Of a stretch of 64,000 bases of DNA, positions 55,137-63,811 are shown piece by piece. The notes under the pieces were generated by a model. It ran no database searches and was not told the origin of the DNA. It saw nothing but the letters and a program-made list of their open reading frames with translations. How positions within the stretch are numbered: the first letter of the stretch is position 1; every line of letters begins with the position of its first letter. The position numbers and the translations under genes were made by a program. Source of the stretch: Spirochaetaceae bacterium (lineage in GTDB: Bacteria > Spirochaetota > Spirochaetia > Treponematales > Treponemataceae); NCBI GenBank assembly GCA_017416145.1, contig JAFQDD010000012.1, positions 1 through 64,000 on the forward strand. The letters run 5' to 3'.

Positions 55137-56905
55137 TATTCACCGTCCTTAAGTAGCATTTCTGCTTCTTTTGATAGTGTACCGTTTCTTGAAGCATAAA
55201 GAGCTTTAATATCAGCTTCGTTTTGTTTGAAAGCGTCGCTCATCCATTCGCTGTAGTTCCAGTCAATGAACTTTTGGCGTAATTGGTTAAAATAAGCACG
55301 AGCTTCGTCTTTGCCTTCTAGGGTAAAATCTGAACCTAGGATATTTAACAATTCTTTGAAAACGTAAGTCTGACGTTCAACACTTGGAGAAGCATCTACT
55401 TCATCAAAAGAGTTTTGTTGGAAATAAACTGAATCTAGGAATTCGCTCTTTAGATAAGCAACGAAGTCTTCAGAACTTGTACCCTCTTCACCAACAACTT
55501 TCATCATTTGACCAACTTCTGTACCTTTGCGAAGAGCTTTTCTTGCATAAGAAACCCAATCTTCACGGATAACAGATTTATATTTTGACCAAGAATCTAG
55601 TGGGTCAATTGCAGGATATTTACGTGCATCTGAACGTTCGCGGCTTAATCCGTGGAAAGAACCAACAACTTTTAGAGTTGCTTGTGTAACTGGTTCTTCA
55701 AAGTTACCACCAGCTGGAGAAACTGTACCACCAATTGTTACAGAACCAACTGAGCCATCACTTAGGCGAACAATACCTGCTCTTTCATAGAAAGCAGCGA
55801 TGTAGCTTTCAAGATAAGCTGGGAAAGCTTCTTCTCCAGGGATTTCTTCCAAGCGTCCAGACATTTCACGAAGAGCTTGAGCCCAACGAGATGTGGAATC
55901 TGCAAGTAGAAGAACGTGTAATCCCATTTGGCGATAGTATTCTGCCAAAGTAACACCTGTATAAACAGATGCTTCACGAGCTGCAACTGGCATTGAAGAA
56001 GTGTTACAAATAATAATTGTTCTTTCCATCAAAGATTTTCCAGTGCGTGGATCTTTTAATTCTGGGAATTCTTTAAGGATTTCTACAACCTCACCAGCAC
56101 GTTCACCACAGGCAGCAACGATTACAACGTCTACGTCTGCGTTACGGCTTGTTGTGTGCTGCAAAACAGTTTTACCAGCACCGAAAGGTCCTGGAATACA
56201 GTATGTTCCACCTTTTGCAACTGGGAAAAATGTATCAATAAGACGAACTTTTGTAACCATAGTTTCTTCTGGTTTTAGACGTTCTGCGTAACAATCTACA
56301 GCACGTTTAACAGGCCATTCAAAACTCATTGTTAGGTCAAAATCTTTGCCTTTTTCGTCAGTAACAACTGCAACTACGTCTTTTAGTTTGTAGTTTCCAG
56401 CTGGTTTTACAGATTTAACTGTGTATGTTCCGTACATTCCAAATGGAACCATAATTTTGTGGGTAAAAGGTCCTTCTGGAACAGAACCAATATAATCACC
56501 ACGACGAACAGTGTCTCCAACTTTTGCAATTGGTGTAAAATCCCAAGTTGTGTCGTCTGGGATAGCATCAAGATAAATACCTCTTTCTAGGAAGTATCCA
56601 GCTTGTTCTGCAAGTTGTGGTAGAGGGTTTTGTAGACCATCAAAAACTTGTCCTAAAAGACCAGGTCCAAGTTCTACTGATAAAAGTTCACCAGTAAATT
56701 CTACAGGGTCTCCAGTTTGGATTCCCTTTGTGATTTCAAAAACCTGAAGTTGCGCAATTCCGTTACGGATACGGATAACTTCGCTTTTTAGGCTTTTTCC
56801 AGCTACTTTTACATAACCTACTTCGTTCAAGGCAACGTTTCCATCAAATTCAACACTTATCATGTTACCGTTGATAGCAACTACCTTTCCTTTTGTATCT
56901 GTCAT
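55136..56905 (-). CDS. atpA: V-type ATPase catalytic subunit A
   Basis: Subunit A hydrolyses or makes ATP. The 589-aa product has the beta-barrel, the extra non-homologous domain (about 110-190) typical of A subunits, Walker [13 protein letters not shown], catalytic-Glu segment [14 protein letters not shown], and [24 protein letters not shown]. All catalytic residues are present. It follows the DUF2764 gene by 33 nt. Whether the enzyme pumps H+ or Na+ cannot be fixed from A. Confidence 0.98.
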   Translation of the reverse strand: MTDTKGKVVAINGNMISVEFDGNVALNEVGYVKVAGKSLKSEVIRIRNGIAQLQVFEITKGIQTGDPVEFTGELLSVELGPGLLGQVFDGLQNPLPQLAEQAGYFLERGIYLDAIPDDTTWDFTPIAKVGDTVRRGDYIGSVPEGPFTHKIMVPFGMYGTYTVKSVKPAGNYKLKDVVAVVTDEKGKDFDLTMSFEWPVKRAVDCYAERLKPEETMVTKVRLIDTFFPVAKGGTYCIPGPFGAGKTVLQHTTSRNADVDVVIVAACGERAGEVVEILKEFPELKDPRTGKSLMERTIIICNTSSMPVAAREASVYTGVTLAEYYRQMGLHVLLLADSTSRWAQALREMSGRLEEIPGEEAFPAYLESYIAAFYERAGIVRLSDGSVGSVTIGGTVSPAGGNFEEPVTQATLKVVGSFHGLSRERSDARKYPAIDPLDSWSKYKSVIREDWVSYARKALRKGTEVGQMMKVVGEEGTSSEDFVAYLKSEFLDSVYFQQNSFDEVDASPSVERQTYVFKELLNILGSDFTLEGKDEARAYFNQLRQKFIDWNYSEWMSDAFKQNEADIKALYASRNGTLSKEAEMLLKDGE

Positions 56906-56938
56906 ATTAAAAACTCCGATAACATCTGGATTTTGCTT

Positions 56939-57484
56939 TTATGCAACTCCGTTTGTTAAAATCTTTTCGTATATTTGTTTATAAGAAGACATTCCTGTTT
57001 CTTCGTTGAATACTCTTAAACGTGCTAAAAGTTTTAATTTTAGAGCGTAGGCAAATACAGAATCTGTACAGAAAATATCAGATGGTGTAATGCTTGTAAG
57101 ATAATTCATTCTTTGCTTTGCAAGATAAAGTTCTGCTTCTAAAGGACTTTCAAATCCACAAGCAGTTCTAGCAATTTCAAGGATAAAAGCTGGACATTCT
57201 TTTTGTTGAATATCAACTTCTTTTTTTAATCTTCTAGCTCTAATTTCTGCCAAAGCAAAACGTAAAGTTCTTTCAAAATCGAACCATTTTTTTACTAAGG
57301 TAGAAGAAACCTTTGAAACTTCTTTAGGTGGTTCTAAAGTAAGTTCACTTAAAGTTTTCAAAGATTTTTTGTCTAAAAATCGAGAAGCAAGTTCTAAAAA
57401 GTATTCCTCTGTAATTGGCATTGGAACTTCAGTATCTAGAGAAAGAGATGGAAGTTGTGCCACGAGATAATACCAACTACTCAC
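56939..57484 (-). CDS. DUF2764 V-ATPase-associated protein
   Basis: The 181-aa product begins SSWYYLVAQLPSLSLD, typical of DUF2764, a family found in V-ATPase operons of spirochaetes, chlamydiae and Bacteroidetes. It is soluble and helical, with no membrane segment. No subunit C or F gene is visible here, and this gene holds the place where C would be, so it is a candidate C-like rotor-to-membrane adaptor. That role is inference. It overlaps atpE by 8 nt. Confidence 0.88.
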   Translation of the reverse strand: MSSWYYLVAQLPSLSLDTEVPMPITEEYFLELASRFLDKKSLKTLSELTLEPPKEVSKVSSTLVKKWFDFERTLRFALAEIRARRLKKEVDIQQKECPAFILEIARTACGFESPLEAELYLAKQRMNYLTSITPSDIFCTDSVFAYALKLKLLARLRVFNEETGMSSYKQIYEKILTNGVA

Positions 57485-58088
57485 TTGCAGCCTCTTTTAA
57501 GATTTTTGCAGTTACAGGATTTAGGTATGAGCCAAAAAGTTCTGCCACAGCTTCGCTTGAAAAATCATAGAAGGCAGCACCATTTTGAACACCAACTTTG
57601 AATCCAGAAGCAACTGAAGAATCAGCTTTGATTTCTAGACCTTTTTCGATTTCTGATTTTAGGGATTTTGTAAAACCAGCTTCCAAAGTAGCTAAATCTT
57701 TTTCTGAAAGTAAAACAGAAATATCATCTTCACCTTTTGAAGCCCAAGCTTTTACTGTTTCTGGAATAAGAGTTTTTAGCATATCTGCGTTGTATGCTTC
57801 TGTAACTTCTTTTTTGATAAGTGCGTCTAAAGAAAGTGTTACACCGTCACGGAAAGAAATTAGCAAGTTTCTACCAGCCTGTGCGATAGCGTCTTTGCTA
57901 GATTTTTCCATACGTTCAGTTTCAGCTTTTGCACTTTTTAGGATGTTGCTAGCTTTTTCTTCTGCATCTGCTACAATTTGAGCTGCTTTTTTTTCAGCCT
58001 CTGCAATAATTGCAGCACTTGCATTTTCTGCGGATGCAACACCGTCTTTTTTGATTTTGTCAATCAATTCTTGTAATTGAACGTCCAT
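57477..58088 (-). CDS. atpE: V-type ATPase subunit E (peripheral stalk)
   Basis: Subunit E forms the stator stalk. The 203-aa product has a long N-terminal charged helix (about 1-70, rich in A, E and K: AEKKAAQIVADAEEKASNI) and a globular C-terminal domain starting near 90 (VTLSLDALIKKEV) and ending SYLNPVTAKILKE. It heads the operon, with a GAGGG site before the ATG and its own promoter about 60 nt upstream. The G/H stalk partner is not visible in the window. Confidence 0.9.
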   Translation of the reverse strand: MDVQLQELIDKIKKDGVASAENASAAIIAEAEKKAAQIVADAEEKASNILKSAKAETERMEKSSKDAIAQAGRNLLISFRDGVTLSLDALIKKEVTEAYNADMLKTLIPETVKAWASKGEDDISVLLSEKDLATLEAGFTKSLKSEIEKGLEIKADSSVASGFKVGVQNGAAFYDFSSEAVAELFGSYLNPVTAKILKEAASE

Positions 58089-58148
58089 AGAACCCTCGTA
58101 TATATAGATTTAATAACCTTTAAGAAAGTATAAAAATACTTAGTAATT

Positions 58149-58177
58149 ATTATAAACCGAGAATTCTGAAAAGGCAA
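58149..58177 (-). promoter_or_regulatory. Promoter of the V-ATPase operon
   Basis: TTGCCT (58172-58177) and TATAAT (58149-58154) are 17 nt apart on the minus strand. The expected leader is about 54 nt and ends with a GAGGG ribosome binding site, in contrast to the leaderless promoters elsewhere in this window. Confidence 0.78.
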
Positions 58178-58241
58178 GAAAAAAACACTTGTAAAATTGA
58201 TGTAAAGATTTGACTAAAACAGACTTAAAAACAAAAAAAAT

Positions 58242-59174
58242 TTAATATTTGGATTTATCATCAAACACAGTAAAACATAAATCCGAATCATTTAAACTAG
58301 CACCAGAAACAGAAACCACCGCTTTGGAAATTGTATTTGCAATTTTGCAGGATTTTTCAATAGAATAATTTCGTTTTTGTGCTGCTATAAAAGCTCCAAT
58401 ATGAGAATCACCTGCCCCAATTGTGTCTACAACATAGTTTTTTTCGTCACAGTTCATAACTGGAATAATATCAAAATTCTTTCCATCAAAATAAGCACAT
58501 CCTTTTTCTCCAAGAGTTATTATAACTGTGTTATTTGTCTGATCAAAAATGTATTTTGCAGCTTTTTTCACATCTTTTTTCTTAGAAAAAAACTCTCCCT
58601 CCAATTCATTTAAGTGAATAATGGGATTTAGTGCAAAAATTCTAGCAAGAAGAGATGAATCAATTTTTGTAAGCCTTGGACCTGGTGCAAAATAAATCTG
58701 AAGATTTGCTCCCTTATTTTCTTCAAGCCAAGAAACGATTTCTATACCTGTTTTTTCTTCGATTTCTAAACCGCAAATGTAAACACTATCAAAATCAGCA
58801 AGATTTATACTTTTCATCCATTCTTTTGAAAAAAGATATTCGGCTCCGTGATGAGAAATAAAAGTACGTTCTCCAGATTCTTCCACAAAACAATAGCAAC
58901 AACCATTTTCAATTTCTGGAGTTTTTACGAAAATCGGGATTTTTTTCTCTTCTAATTTTTTTGATACAAAATCTCCATAAGCCCCTGAACCAACTGGAGA
59001 ACATAAAACATAAGGCGTTTTTGATTGGCGTAAAATTTCAGAAACATTAAAAGCACAACCACCAAGATTCATTTTGTGATAAGTTGTGTGAGTATCTTCT
59101 TGAGTTTTTGGCAAAGACTGTACACCAATGATAATATCTACAACAGTTGAACCGATAACAAGTGTTTTTTTCAT
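58242..59174 (-). CDS. PfkB-family carbohydrate/nucleoside kinase
   Basis: The 310-aa ribokinase-fold protein has the N-terminal GG motif (NLGGCAFNVSEILRQ) and the C-terminal signature DTIGAGDSHIGAFIAA with the catalytic Asp. The substrate is not evident: sugar or nucleoside are both possible. The ATG at 59174 is preferred over a TTG 12 nt earlier. It lies 20 nt after the SH3 lipoprotein gene and ends the unit that precedes the V-ATPase. Confidence 0.88.
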   Translation of the reverse strand: MKKTLVIGSTVVDIIIGVQSLPKTQEDTHTTYHKMNLGGCAFNVSEILRQSKTPYVLCSPVGSGAYGDFVSKKLEEKKIPIFVKTPEIENGCCYCFVEESGERTFISHHGAEYLFSKEWMKSINLADFDSVYICGLEIEEKTGIEIVSWLEENKGANLQIYFAPGPRLTKIDSSLLARIFALNPIIHLNELEGEFFSKKKDVKKAAKYIFDQTNNTVIITLGEKGCAYFDGKNFDIIPVMNCDEKNYVVDTIGAGDSHIGAFIAAQKRNYSIEKSCKIANTISKAVVSVSGASLNDSDLCFTVFDDKSKY

Positions 59175-59194
59175 AAACAATACCAAAAGCCAAA

Positions 59195-59554
59195 CTAAAA
59201 TTGAGATGAAGCATATTCTGCTTGAAGTTTATTTGAAAAAATTGATAATTCTGACTCTAAAAGCCAACCTTCCTCAAACTTGTACCAAACCTGTTGACTA
59301 TTATCCTCAAATTTTTGCAAAAATTTTCCAATAACTGGATAAATATCTCCCCTACGACTATGAGCTAAAATCTTCGACTGAATAACTGGTTCTGCTCTAA
59401 AAGCAGCATAAGGAATAGTTACAACTGCCCATTCACCAGAAACAACAAGATTTTCTATGTGAGATAAATCAGCCGGAACCCCCATTTTGTTTTTTGAGCA
59501 GGAAAAAAGAAAGATAACACTTGAAAAAATTACAAATATAAAAAGCTTTTTCAT
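59195..59554 (-). CDS. SH3-like lipoprotein
   Basis: The 119-aa product has a lipoprotein signal peptide with lipobox LFSC (Cys at about 19). The mature part has an SH3b-like fold (VVTIPYAAFRAEPVIQSKILAHSRRGDIYPVIG, then WYKFEEGWLLES) of the kind that binds cell-wall peptides. Its ATG overlaps the NUDIX stop by 4 nt. The role is unknown; an envelope location is well supported. Confidence 0.8.
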   Translation of the reverse strand: MKKLFIFVIFSSVIFLFSCSKNKMGVPADLSHIENLVVSGEWAVVTIPYAAFRAEPVIQSKILAHSRRGDIYPVIGKFLQKFEDNSQQVWYKFEEGWLLESELSIFSNKLQAEYASSQF

Positions 59555-59952
59555 TTTGAACTAAAATAATCTCTAACCTTTGGATATATTTGCATATCAG
59601 AATCTACAAAAAAAAGTGTTGGGATTTTTTCAAATGGAACCCAAGCAGTTTCTGTATGCTCACTTAATACCCATTGTATATTATCTAGGTCAGAAAATTC
59701 AACCTCAAAAGCCTTTAATATTACATTTTTATCCTTATGAGTAAAAGTTGATTCACAAATTGGATTTTTTACGATAATATTTGCACCAAATTCTTCAAAA
59801 AATTCTCGCTTCAAGGCTTCTTCTGGAGTTTCTCCAGCATCCACCTTTCCTCCTGGAAATTCCCAACGATTTCCCATATCACCAACGGGAACACGCTTTG
59901 CGATAAAAACTAAATTATCAACTACAACGATACCTGCTACAGAAATTGCCAT
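59551..59952 (-). CDS. NUDIX hydrolase (MutT-like)
   Basis: The 133-aa product carries the full NUDIX box GX5EX7REXXEEXG (GGKVDAGETPEEALKREFFEEFG), with the NRWEFPGGKV lead-in typical of MutT-type 8-oxo-dGTP cleaners. The ATG at 59952 overlaps the upstream stop by one base (TAATG); the longer frame would add 26 residues without a family match. The exact nucleotide substrate is not proven. Confidence 0.9.
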   Translation of the reverse strand: MAISVAGIVVVDNLVFIAKRVPVGDMGNRWEFPGGKVDAGETPEEALKREFFEEFGANIIVKNPICESTFTHKDKNVILKAFEVEFSDLDNIQWVLSEHTETAWVPFEKIPTLFFVDSDMQIYPKVRDYFSSK

Positions 59953-60347
59953 TAAAAAACTCTCACTTGAGGAAGAATAAAGTGTAAAACACCAATAATT
60001 AAAACACAAAATCCAATAATTTTTTTCCAATCAACAAAAATTAGCTTGAAAGCTGGAGTTAAAATAATTTGATTTTTGCCATATTCTAAATAATAATTTA
60101 TTAATAAACACATACCGCCAATTATTCCAGCGATTGCAGGAAGCAAATCCCCAATTAGGATAATATCTGGTTGGCATACAACAAAAAGTTTAACCACCCC
60201 AATAATAAAAGCAGAAAAGCCCAAAATTAGAGAAAAAACCTTTTTTCTTGTAATAAGATATGGTGAATTTTCAATTCTATTATCAAAAATCAAGAAAAGA
60301 CCGACCAAAACATTGCATAAAACTGATAAAAAATATACTTGAAACAT
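59952..60347 (-). CDS. Small polytopic membrane protein of unknown function
   Basis: The 131-aa product has about four hydrophobic segments (near residues 3-20, 36-56, 62-86 and 106-126). I recognise no domain. It is translationally coupled to the NUDIX gene and follows the gene at 60364 by 16 nt, so it belongs to that operon. Confidence 0.72.
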   Translation of the reverse strand: MFQVYFLSVLCNVLVGLFLIFDNRIENSPYLITRKKVFSLILGFSAFIIGVVKLFVVCQPDIILIGDLLPAIAGIIGGMCLLINYYLEYGKNQIILTPAFKLIFVDWKKIIGFCVLIIGVLHFILPQVRVF

Positions 60348-60363
60348 ACTAAATCCTCCGAAA

Positions 60364-60897
60364 TTATTTTACATCTGCTTTTAATATATAATTATTTTCA
60401 CAAAAATCAAGTTCACAAGTAATTTTTGCAATTTCAAAATCCATAAAAGCACAACGAAAATATTTTTTTTCACCAGAATAAATCCCAGAATCAAAATCCG
60501 AGTGTATTAAGTTATCATTTTCATCGAAAGCAAAAAAATTTGCATAAACAAATTCTTCACGATTTTGGAAATCATTCGATTTTGGAAATTCTAAACTACA
60601 ATAAATTTTGTCTTCAAAATAAATTGCGTCTAGTTTAATTTTTAGGTTTTCAACAGAAACTGTATTTTCTTTTGGTGTTAAAAAAGTCAAAAACATAGAA
60701 ATCATCAAAAGAAAAATAATAGTTAAAAACATTATTTTTGAGGTTTTATTTGCGAATAAACTTTTAAAAAGTCCCTTTGGAGCCGTCGAAAAATTTCCAG
60801 AATAAAAATCTTGTACATTTTTCGGAGCATTTTTCAATCGTTCACTTCGGCTATATCGAAAAATCAAAGGTTCTTCGCCATTTTCTCTTGTTTCCAT
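60364..60897 (-). CDS. Single-pass membrane protein of unknown function
   Basis: The 177-aa product has a basic cytoplasmic N-terminus (about 1-50), one membrane segment (about 54-73) and an extracytoplasmic domain (about 78-177) rich in aromatic and acidic residues. No family is recognised. It lies between the propeller-like lipoprotein and the polytopic protein in the same direction and may be part of an envelope module with them. Confidence 0.7.
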   Translation of the reverse strand: METRENGEEPLIFRYSRSERLKNAPKNVQDFYSGNFSTAPKGLFKSLFANKTSKIMFLTIIFLLMISMFLTFLTPKENTVSVENLKIKLDAIYFEDKIYCSLEFPKSNDFQNREEFVYANFFAFDENDNLIHSDFDSGIYSGEKKYFRCAFMDFEIAKITCELDFCENNYILKADVK

Positions 60898-60921
60898 AAA
60901 ATCTCCTAAAATCGGGGAACT

Positions 60922-62163
60922 TTATTCAACAAAAAAGTTTTCGATAATACTGTCAGTGCGCCACCAAACCACTGAAGTTTTTTGACTATCTGAAAGCAAA
61001 CCTGTTATTATTCCATTGTATGATAATGAAATATTATAATATATCAAATCTGAATCATTAATTTTTAAGTTTCTCTTTACGATTTTTTCGCCATTAGGAG
61101 CTATCATCATTACAGAATACCCTTCTTTATTTGCCAAAATAAAAAAGTACCAACCAGATTCTGTAATTCCTAAAAAATCATAAGGAATATTGTAAACTTC
61201 TTTGCTATATTCTGAAGAAATAGTTTCTTCATAACTAGGAACAACAAGTGGTTCTTCATATTGTTCGGTGAGCAAATCAAAAGTATACAAAACTGTTTTT
61301 TCGTAATTTATACCAGATTGAACTTGGGATGAAGCATCGTAGGTCATAAAACTGTAATCAATTTTTATATAAAGCTTTTGCTGATTGTAATCTGGTACAA
61401 TATTTCCGATTGATGCAAAATTTTCTGAAGAATTTTCTGCATTTAGCGAAGGTAATTGGTCAAAATAAAATGGAATTGTATACTTTAGAAATCCATCTTC
61501 TGAAAACCAATAAACTATGTATTTATCTGTGGAAATACAAACTGTTATCAATTCATTATTGTTTGTAGTATAAATATTTTTTATTGTAGGAAAAGGAATT
61601 CCACCAGGTCCTTGTTGACCAATATAGTCGATAAAAGTTCCATCAGCAGAAAATCGCAAAACAACTTGTCGCAAAAGTTGCCCACTTTCAGAGTCAGTTT
61701 CGTATCTTCCCTCTGGAAGATAATCTACAACATACAAATATTGTCTTGCATCTGTGGAAATCCCAGTAATTTTATTAAAAGGATATTCAGTTGATCTTTT
61801 TGTGGCAGCTTCTGTTGGAAAACCAGTGTTAGCCACTTCAATATCTGATAATTGCACAAAGGAAGGAATTGGATTGTTTTCTGGATTATAAAGAATGCTT
61901 ACCAAATCCCCATATGAAGAAAATTGATTTACTTTTTTTGAAGCACTATCAGCAATATAAAAAAATCCATCTCGCATAACTAAAGATGAAAAATAATCTG
62001 CAGGTTCAGAAGTATATAAATGAAATTCGTCTTCATAATTTCCATAATTTAATGAAAACAATTCTTCGGTTTTTAAATTTCCCACAATGGAATCTGTATC
62101 ACAAGAAAAAAGAAAAAAAGATACAGCACAAGTAAAAAAAATCAATTTTAAAATATTTTTCAT
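60922..62163 (-). CDS. Lipoprotein with beta-propeller-like repeats
   Basis: The 413-aa product has a lipoprotein signal peptide with lipobox FLFSC (Cys near 21). The mature part contains repeated strand-rich units (RDGFFYIADSASKKVNQFSSYG, ITGISTDARQYLYVVDYLPEG-like, VVLRFSADGTFIDYIGQQGPGG) that resemble NHL or six-bladed propeller repeats. It is probably an outer-membrane or periplasmic scaffold. The ATG at 62163 is preferred over TTG 9 nt earlier. No Shine-Dalgarno site is visible. Confidence 0.78.
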   Translation of the reverse strand: MKNILKLIFFTCAVSFFLFSCDTDSIVGNLKTEELFSLNYGNYEDEFHLYTSEPADYFSSLVMRDGFFYIADSASKKVNQFSSYGDLVSILYNPENNPIPSFVQLSDIEVANTGFPTEAATKRSTEYPFNKITGISTDARQYLYVVDYLPEGRYETDSESGQLLRQVVLRFSADGTFIDYIGQQGPGGIPFPTIKNIYTTNNNELITVCISTDKYIVYWFSEDGFLKYTIPFYFDQLPSLNAENSSENFASIGNIVPDYNQQKLYIKIDYSFMTYDASSQVQSGINYEKTVLYTFDLLTEQYEEPLVVPSYEETISSEYSKEVYNIPYDFLGITESGWYFFILANKEGYSVMMIAPNGEKIVKRNLKINDSDLIYYNISLSYNGIITGLLSDSQKTSVVWWRTDSIIENFFVE

Positions 62164-62187
62164 AAATACCAAGTCTTGAAAAAGTGT

Positions 62188-62239
62188 ATTGTTACGCTAA
62201 AATTTATTTTTATATTTCATAAGACTTTAGCGTAACAAT
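62188..62239. other. 14-bp perfect inverted repeat with 24-nt spacer
   Basis: ATTGTTACGCTAAA (62188-62201) and its exact complement (62226-62239) flank a 24-nt AT-rich spacer, 12 nt after the pta stop and about 25 nt before the lipoprotein gene. A T5 run follows on the minus strand. It may be the pta terminator or an operator for the lipoprotein unit. Confidence 0.65.
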
Positions 62240-62251
62240 TTTTATAAAAAA

Positions 62252-63253
62252 TTAACCAGCTTGAACTAGTGTAATTGCTGATGTTGTAACAATATCATCA
62301 GCTGAGCAACCACGAGAAAGGTCGCTAATTGGTTTTGCAAAACCTTGTAGAATAGGTCCGAAAGCGTCAGCTCCAGCAAGACGTTGAACAAGTTTGTAAC
62401 CAATGTTTCCAGCACCTAAATCTGGGAAAACAAGTGTATTTACTTTTCCAGTAATTGGTGAACCTGGAGCTTTTTTCTCTGTAACAGATGGAATCAAAGC
62501 TGCATCTGCTTGAAGTTCTCCGTCTAAGCATAGTTCTGGGAATTTTTCTTTTGCAAGACGAGTTCCTTCTTGAACACGTAAGATATTTTCGTCTTTGTTT
62601 CCGCCAGAACCTTTTGTAGAGTAACTCATCATTGCCACAACAGGTTCAGCACCAAGCATAACTTTACAAGAGTTTGCAGCAGCTCCAGCAATGTCTGCAA
62701 GTTGTTCTGCACTTGGAGTTGGAATAACAGCACAGTCAGAGAAAATTAGAACGCCGTCTGCACCCCATTTTGGATTATGTGTATCCATTACGAAACAAGA
62801 AGAAGCTGTTTTCATACCAGAAGCTGTTCCAATAATTGTAAGCCCAGCACGTAAAACGTCAGCTGTTGAAGAAAGAGCTCCAGCAACCATTGCATCAGCT
62901 TTTCCAAGGCGAACCATCATTGCACCAAAGCGTAAAAAGTGTTTAATATCGATAGCAGCTTGTTCTTCTGTCATACCCTTCTTTTTGCGAAGTTCATAAT
63001 ATTCAGCTGCAAATTCTGCATTCCATTCAGAGTTTTCTGGGTCAATTAGGTCAATTCCTGCTAAATCAACATTGTTTGCAGCAGCAACTTCCTTAATTTT
63101 ATCAACATTTCCAAGAAGAGTAACTTTTGAAGCAATTTTGTCTGCAATAATTTTTGCAGCAGCAATAATTGTTCTTTCTTCTGTACCTTCTGGTAAAACC
63201 AAAGTGTTTTGCAAGGCATTAGCCTTTTTTTTCATTTCTTGAACAAAATCCAT
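62252..63253 (-). CDS. pta: Phosphate acetyltransferase
   Basis: Pta interconverts acetyl-CoA and acetyl phosphate, leading to ATP by acetate kinase (not seen here). The 333-aa product is the short class I form without the N-terminal regulatory domains. Family stretches NTLVLPEGTEERTI, PDAMVAGALSSTADVLRAGL-like, VMMSYSTKGSGGN, DGELQADAALIP and FPDLGAGNIGYKL are present. It fits a sugar-fermenting spirochaete. A promoter lies about 70 nt upstream, and AAGGA lies near the ATG. Confidence 0.96.
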   Translation of the reverse strand: MDFVQEMKKKANALQNTLVLPEGTEERTIIAAAKIIADKIASKVTLLGNVDKIKEVAAANNVDLAGIDLIDPENSEWNAEFAAEYYELRKKKGMTEEQAAIDIKHFLRFGAMMVRLGKADAMVAGALSSTADVLRAGLTIIGTASGMKTASSCFVMDTHNPKWGADGVLIFSDCAVIPTPSAEQLADIAGAAANSCKVMLGAEPVVAMMSYSTKGSGGNKDENILRVQEGTRLAKEKFPELCLDGELQADAALIPSVTEKKAPGSPITGKVNTLVFPDLGAGNIGYKLVQRLAGADAFGPILQGFAKPISDLSRGCSADDIVTTSAITLVQAG

Positions 63254-63322
63254 GAGTTCATTCCTTGTTATAAAAAGATTGAGGGATTAAAAAATCCCAA
63301 ATATCGATTTGTGTACCCCAAT

Positions 63323-63351
63323 AGAATACTCTTATCTTAAAAAATAAGCAA
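63323..63351 (-). promoter_or_regulatory. pta promoter
   Basis: On the minus strand TTGCTT (63346-63351) and TATTCT (63323-63328) are 17 nt apart. The expected leader is about 63 nt and contains a small GGGATT/AATCCC hairpin (63283-63298) before an AAGGA site. Confidence 0.68.
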
Positions 63352-63359
63352 GTTACCTA

Positions 63360-63389
63360 TTGACCGTCAAAGCCGTTGCAAGGTAAATT
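63360..63389 (+). promoter_or_regulatory. Candidate bactofilin promoter, predicted leaderless start
   Basis: TTGACC (63360-63365) and TAAATT (63384-63389) are 18 nt apart, with 7 nt to the ATG at 63397. The nearest Shine-Dalgarno-like AAGG is 13 nt away, too far to be usual. The -10 has four of six consensus bases. Confidence 0.55.
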
Positions 63390-63396
63390 ATGTACT

Positions 63397-63756
63397 ATGT
63401 TTGAACAAAAAGAACTTGACTTTCTAGAATTAGAAGAAGACGATTTTGATACAGTTTTAGCAACTGACATTACGTTTAATGGAAAAATTAATTTTGAAAA
63501 ACCCTTTATGATAAAAGGAAATATCTCAGGTTCAATCGTTGCCACAAGCGATTTGGTAATTGATTCTACAGCTGTGGTAAAAGCAGATATTGAAGCTGAA
63601 AGAGTTTTAGTAAAAGGAAAAGTTGAAGGAAATATTATCGCAAAAAAAATTGTATTTGTTTCTTCAATTGGTTCTGTAAAAGGTGATATTACTGCAAAAC
63701 ACATTATTTTAGAGCCAGGAAGCGTTTTCTCTGGAAAATGTTTAACTCTAGAATAA
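63397..63756 (+). CDS. Bactofilin (polymer-forming cytoskeletal protein)
   Basis: Bactofilins polymerise into membrane-near filaments that shape cells. The 119-aa product is almost all DUF583 beta-helix, with regular repeats (FMIKGNISGSIVATSDLVI, ADIEAERVLVKGKVEGNII, GSVKGDITAKHIILEPG) and an acidic N-terminal leader (LDFLELEEDDFD). The ATG at 63397 is preferred; the longer frame begins with TTG. With mreB in the same window it adds to the shape machinery. Confidence 0.94.
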   Translation: MFEQKELDFLELEEDDFDTVLATDITFNGKINFEKPFMIKGNISGSIVATSDLVIDSTAVVKADIEAERVLVKGKVEGNIIAKKIVFVSSIGSVKGDITAKHIILEPGSVFSGKCLTLE

Positions 63757-63811
63757 TTTTTTTCATTACCAACAAAATTTCAAAATCATACTTTAACAAT
63801 AGGACAGTAAA

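Noticed and set aside
57598-57981. Plus-strand 127-aa ORF
   Set aside because: Antisense of atpE; Ser/Ala-rich shadow frame without a start signal.
63357-63704. Minus-strand 115-aa ORF
   Set aside because: Antisense of the bactofilin; repeats mirror the beta-helix repeats.
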